Source: Flavobacterium sp.
GTDB lineage: Bacteria; Bacteroidota; Bacteroidia; Flavobacteriales; Flavobacteriaceae
Length of the DNA stretch: 24,650 bases
Direction: 5' to 3'
Assembly (NCBI GenBank): GCA_003449615.1
Contig: DMHA01000278.1
Coordinates: 1 to 24,650 of the forward strand
The notes under the pieces are model-generated. The model worked only from the letters and a program-made list of their open reading frames with translations, was not told where the DNA came from and searched no databases. The translations under genes and the position numbers were made by a program. Of the stretch, positions 23,050 to 24,650 are shown piece by piece (positions within the stretch are counted from its first letter, which is position 1; each line of letters opens with the position of its first letter).

Positions 23050-23057
23050 CAAATATA
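23050..23057 (-). promoter_or_regulatory. -7 promoter element of the uronate operon
   Basis: The minus strand reads TATATTTG, an exact TAnnTTTG match, about 37 bases before the kdgK2 ATG. A TTTG at 23076-23073 is 15 bases upstream, shorter than the usual 19-base spacing, so a weak or regulated promoter is plausible. Confidence 0.6.
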
Positions 23058-23162
23058 TAAAAAAAATGAAGTCAAACAGAAAATTAAATGAAAATTTAAA
23101 ATAATTATAAAAGACAAAAAAAAGTATAATTTTACATTATTAAATATTTAAAAGCTCAAATC

Positions 23163-24185
23163 ATCATTACAATAAAAAAAATAGCCGAAATTGCTAACGT
23201 ATCAGTTGGAACTGTCGATAGAATTATTCATAATCGTGGTCAAGTTACCGAGGAAAATATAGCAAAAGTGAATGCCATAATTAAAGAGTATGGATACAAA
23301 AAAAATATTTTTGCCAGCAACCTAGCGTTCAACAAAAAGTTTAAATTTGCCGTTTTTCTTCCAAAAAACGAAAATATAGAATATTGGCAGGCTCCAATAA
23401 TTGGAATAAAAAAAGCAGCTGAAGAATTGGCTAATTTTGGAGTTACTATTGATTACTTCTTTTTTGATTATAACATCGCGTCATTTAATAAAACAGCTGC
23501 CAAAGTATTGAAACTTGACCATGATGGATTGCTATTTGCCCCTATTTTTTATGAGGAATCTGTTTCATTTTTAACTGAATATAAGAAAAAGGATAATACA
23601 ATTGTAATGATTGATTCTAATCTTCCAGAAATTAATGATGTTGCTTATATTGGTCAGGATTCTTATCAAAGTGGATTCCTGGGCGGAAAATTAATCAGTT
23701 ATGGCATCAAAAACGACAGCAATGTTCTCATATTAAAAATAAACCAAAACGTGGAAAGTACTTCTAGAACGAATGTTTTTTTGCAACGTATCAAGGGTTT
23801 TTATGCCTTTTTCAAGGAAAAGCAAGACATCCCAAAATTTAATTTTTCTGAAATTACCATAAAATATGATATTGAAAACCAATTAACAACAAAGATGTTT
23901 GATAATATTGATTGTGTTTTTATACCCAATTCAAGAGTTTATATTGTGGCTAAATTTATTAAAGAAAATAAACTAAGAAACATTAGAATTATTGGGTATG
24001 AATTATTAAAACAGAATTTGGAGTATTTAAACGATGGAGTTATTGACTTTTTGATTCATCAAAAACCGGAAGAACAAGGCTACATGGGAATTGGATATTT
24101 GTACAAAAAAGTTGTTTTAAAGGAATCCATAAATGAGATACACTATATACCTTTAGAAATTTTTGTAAAAGAAAATATATATTAA
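23163..24185 (+). CDS. LacI-family transcriptional regulator, non-canonical start
   Basis: The frame encodes a complete LacI-type HTH at its beginning: ITIKKIAEIANVSVGTVDR followed by IIHNRGQVTEENIAKVNA. It is followed by the hinge and a periplasmic-binding-protein-like effector domain (from about residue 55: FKFAVFLPKNENIEYWQAPI, ... AYIGQDSYQSGFLGGKL, ... FLIHQKPEEQGYMG). No ATG, GTG or TTG occurs in frame between the upstream stop (23127) and the HTH. The codon at the usual Met position is ATC (23163), with ATC and ATT beside it. The first ordinary start, GTG at 23268, would delete the HTH. The likely role is control of the divergent uronate operon, with a sugar-acid inducer. Either an unusual ATC/ATT start or a start-codon mutation applies; about 340 residues from 23163. 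Confidence 0.82.
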   Translation: MITIKKIAEIANVSVGTVDRIIHNRGQVTEENIAKVNAIIKEYGYKKNIFASNLAFNKKFKFAVFLPKNENIEYWQAPIIGIKKAAEELANFGVTIDYFFFDYNIASFNKTAAKVLKLDHDGLLFAPIFYEESVSFLTEYKKKDNTIVMIDSNLPEINDVAYIGQDSYQSGFLGGKLISYGIKNDSNVLILKINQNVESTSRTNVFLQRIKGFYAFFKEKQDIPKFNFSEITIKYDIENQLTTKMFDNIDCVFIPNSRVYIVAKFIKENKLRNIRIIGYELLKQNLEYLNDGVIDFLIHQKPEEQGYMGIGYLYKKVVLKESINEIHYIPLEIFVKENIY

Positions 24186-24220
24186 CCCTTTGGGTGCAAT
24201 TTAATTATTTGTTTTTATAT

Positions 24221-24251
24221 AAAAAAAAACTTCTCAATTTCTTGAGAAGTT
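24221..24251 (-). terminator. Terminator following the tRNA-like gene (copy 1)
   Basis: On the minus strand AACTTCTCAA (24251-24242) pairs perfectly with TTGAGAAGTT (24237-24228) around a 4-base loop and is followed by T (A at 24221-24229 on the plus strand). It begins 4 bases after the tRNA-like 3' end. The plus strand also has a short T run, so the LacI-family gene ending at 24185 may share it. A second copy lies at 24614-24644. Confidence 0.85.
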
Positions 24252-24254
24252 TTG

Positions 24255-24351
24255 TGGGCGATTGCTTGTCCCGATGCAATCGGGAAGGGGTTCGAACCCC
24301 CGACCCTCCCGATTTCATCGGGATGCTCTGAACCAGCTGAGCTAATCGCTA
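24255..24351 (-). pseudogene. tRNA-like sequence remodelled by a palindromic repeat (probable tRNA pseudogene)
   Basis: On the minus strand the D-arm (GCTCAGCTGGTTCAGAGC) and T-arm (GGGGGTTCGAACCCC) are intact, and a 3' acceptor ATCGCCC plus A is present. The 5' acceptor reads TAGCGAT, so its first two bases cannot pair. The anticodon arm is TCCCGATGAAATCGGGA, nominal anticodon GAA, identical in its arms to the TCCCGAT/ATCGGGA palindrome. A second copy of that palindrome (24269-24285) makes up most of a roughly 22-base insertion between the T-stem and the 3' acceptor strand. At 97 bases it cannot fold as a standard class I tRNA. The scaffold resembles a GGGCGAT...ATCGCCC tRNA such as Val. A tRNA finder might still report tRNA-Phe weakly. 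Confidence 0.6.
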
Positions 24352-24605
24352 TTTGAATTAAATAAAACTATTAATTCCTGAATTTTAATTCTGCTTTTCC
24401 AAGATTTAATTTGTTTTTCACGTTTAATAGCTTCCGATTGATTTTCAAATAGTTCGTAATAAACTAAATTCCAATCGTTTGAAGCACCAGTAAATCCTTT
24501 ACTTTTTTGATTATGCCTAATAATTCTTTCTTCCAGATTGGAAGTGTAACCAATATAAAATCGGTCTTTAGTTTCGCTAAAAAGTATATAAACTATATAT
24601 TTCAT
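24342..24605 (-). CDS. GIY-YIG nuclease superfamily protein (URI/UPF0213 type)
   Basis: The 87-residue single-domain protein has the GIY-YIG core: YIVYILFSETKDRFYIGYTSN (the GIY half reads YIVYIL, the YIG half YIG), L-E-E-R-I-I-R-H-N with the catalytic Arg, and the Glu-containing NQSEAIKREKQIKSWK near residue 55-70. The family is a metal-dependent endonuclease fold; the cellular role of these small stand-alone members is unknown. The stop codon (TAG at 24344-24342) lies inside the tRNA-like sequence, and its start lies 4 bases from a duplicated terminator, so it looks inserted between two tRNA-type units. Members of this family are abundant and mobile-looking in flavobacteria by recollection. 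Confidence 0.88.
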   Translation of the reverse strand: MKYIVYILFSETKDRFYIGYTSNLEERIIRHNQKSKGFTGASNDWNLVYYELFENQSEAIKREKQIKSWKSRIKIQELIVLFNSNSD

Positions 24606-24613
24606 AATTATAT

Positions 24614-24644
24614 AAAAAAAAACTCCCCAATTTCTTGAGAAGTT
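24614..24644 (-). terminator. Second copy of the terminator (upstream of the GIY-YIG gene)
   Basis: Positions 24609-24650 repeat 24216-24257 with two changes in 42 bases. Both changes (T to C on the plus strand) convert A-U pairs to G-U wobbles in the minus-strand hairpin, so the stem survives as minus-strand RNA only. It presumably ends another tRNA-type gene lying beyond the right edge of the window. Confidence 0.75.
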
Positions 24645-24650
24645 TTGTGG

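Noticed and set aside
22006..23052. kdgK2 starting at 23052
   Set aside because: The extra 13 residues would be encoded across the operator and next to the -7 element, and they do not match the paralogue's N-terminus; the ATG at 23013 does.
23268..24185. LacI regulator starting at GTG 23268
   Set aside because: This start would remove the complete HTH that is encoded in frame just upstream; the upstream coding sequence is too well conserved to be non-coding.
24255..24351. Functional tRNA-Phe (GAA)
   Set aside because: The anticodon hairpin is a copy of a dispersed palindrome, the 3' acceptor is separated by a 22-base insertion, and the first acceptor pairs are lost; kept as a tRNA-like pseudogene instead.

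Overview
The window looks like a chromosome segment from a Flavobacterium-like member of the Bacteroidota. The evidence is the low G+C content, the almost complete absence of Shine-Dalgarno sequences, repeated matches to the Bacteroidota promoter pattern (TTTG, about 19 bases, TAnnTTTG), and the protein families present. No rRNA, CRISPR array or intact insertion sequence was seen.

Layout. (1) 1-1440: tRNA-Ser with promoter and terminator, then a RibBA-type riboflavin gene whose GTP cyclohydrolase II half has lost its zinc cysteines. A 92-base copy of its own 5' end lies just upstream. (2) 1570-7034: a compact leftward housekeeping cluster, read tpx - dgkA - ftsK - lolA-like - lptG - (ribBA), covering peroxide defence, lipid recycling, chromosome segregation and envelope biogenesis. 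(3) 7289-10802: rlmF, thiamine pyrophosphokinase, then an accessory gap with a decayed transposase HTH fragment and AGATTTC-type tandem repeats, then queD-bcp and a small unknown helical protein. (4) 10874-13499: tRNA-Thr, a lysine/alanine-tailed protein, pepT and hemG. (5) 13541-14419: a scar in which a decayed plus-strand ORF of unknown identity abuts a decayed, 3'-truncated fructose-1,6-bisphosphatase pseudogene. (6) 14538-23013: a leftward uronate catabolism cluster, kdgK2 - kdgK1 - yhcH - eda - uxuB-like SDR - uxuA - uxaC - exuT, closed by a strong terminator. A LacI-family regulator is divergent from it. (7) 24221-24650: a terminator, a tRNA-like sequence that looks remodelled by a palindromic repeat, a GIY-YIG nuclease gene, and a second copy of the terminator at the window edge.

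How the genes work together. ExuT imports hexuronate; UxaC isomerises D-glucuronate to D-fructuronate; the UxuB-like SDR reduces it to D-mannonate; UxuA dehydrates this to 2-keto-3-deoxygluconate (KDG); KdgK phosphorylates it; Eda splits KDPG into pyruvate and glyceraldehyde-3-phosphate. There is no uxaA/uxaB here, so the cluster is built for the glucuronate branch. The regulator probably represses through a dyad (23028-23043) lying at the predicted start of the kdgK2 transcript.

The points most worth a second look are: two genes of the uronate locus (the regulator and the SDR) with no ATG, GTG or TTG upstream of their first essential domain; the tRNA-like / palindrome / GIY-YIG module at the right edge; a GC-rich structured element inside the uronate operon that carries the same TCCCGAT...ATCGGGA palindrome; and the fused pseudogene scar.
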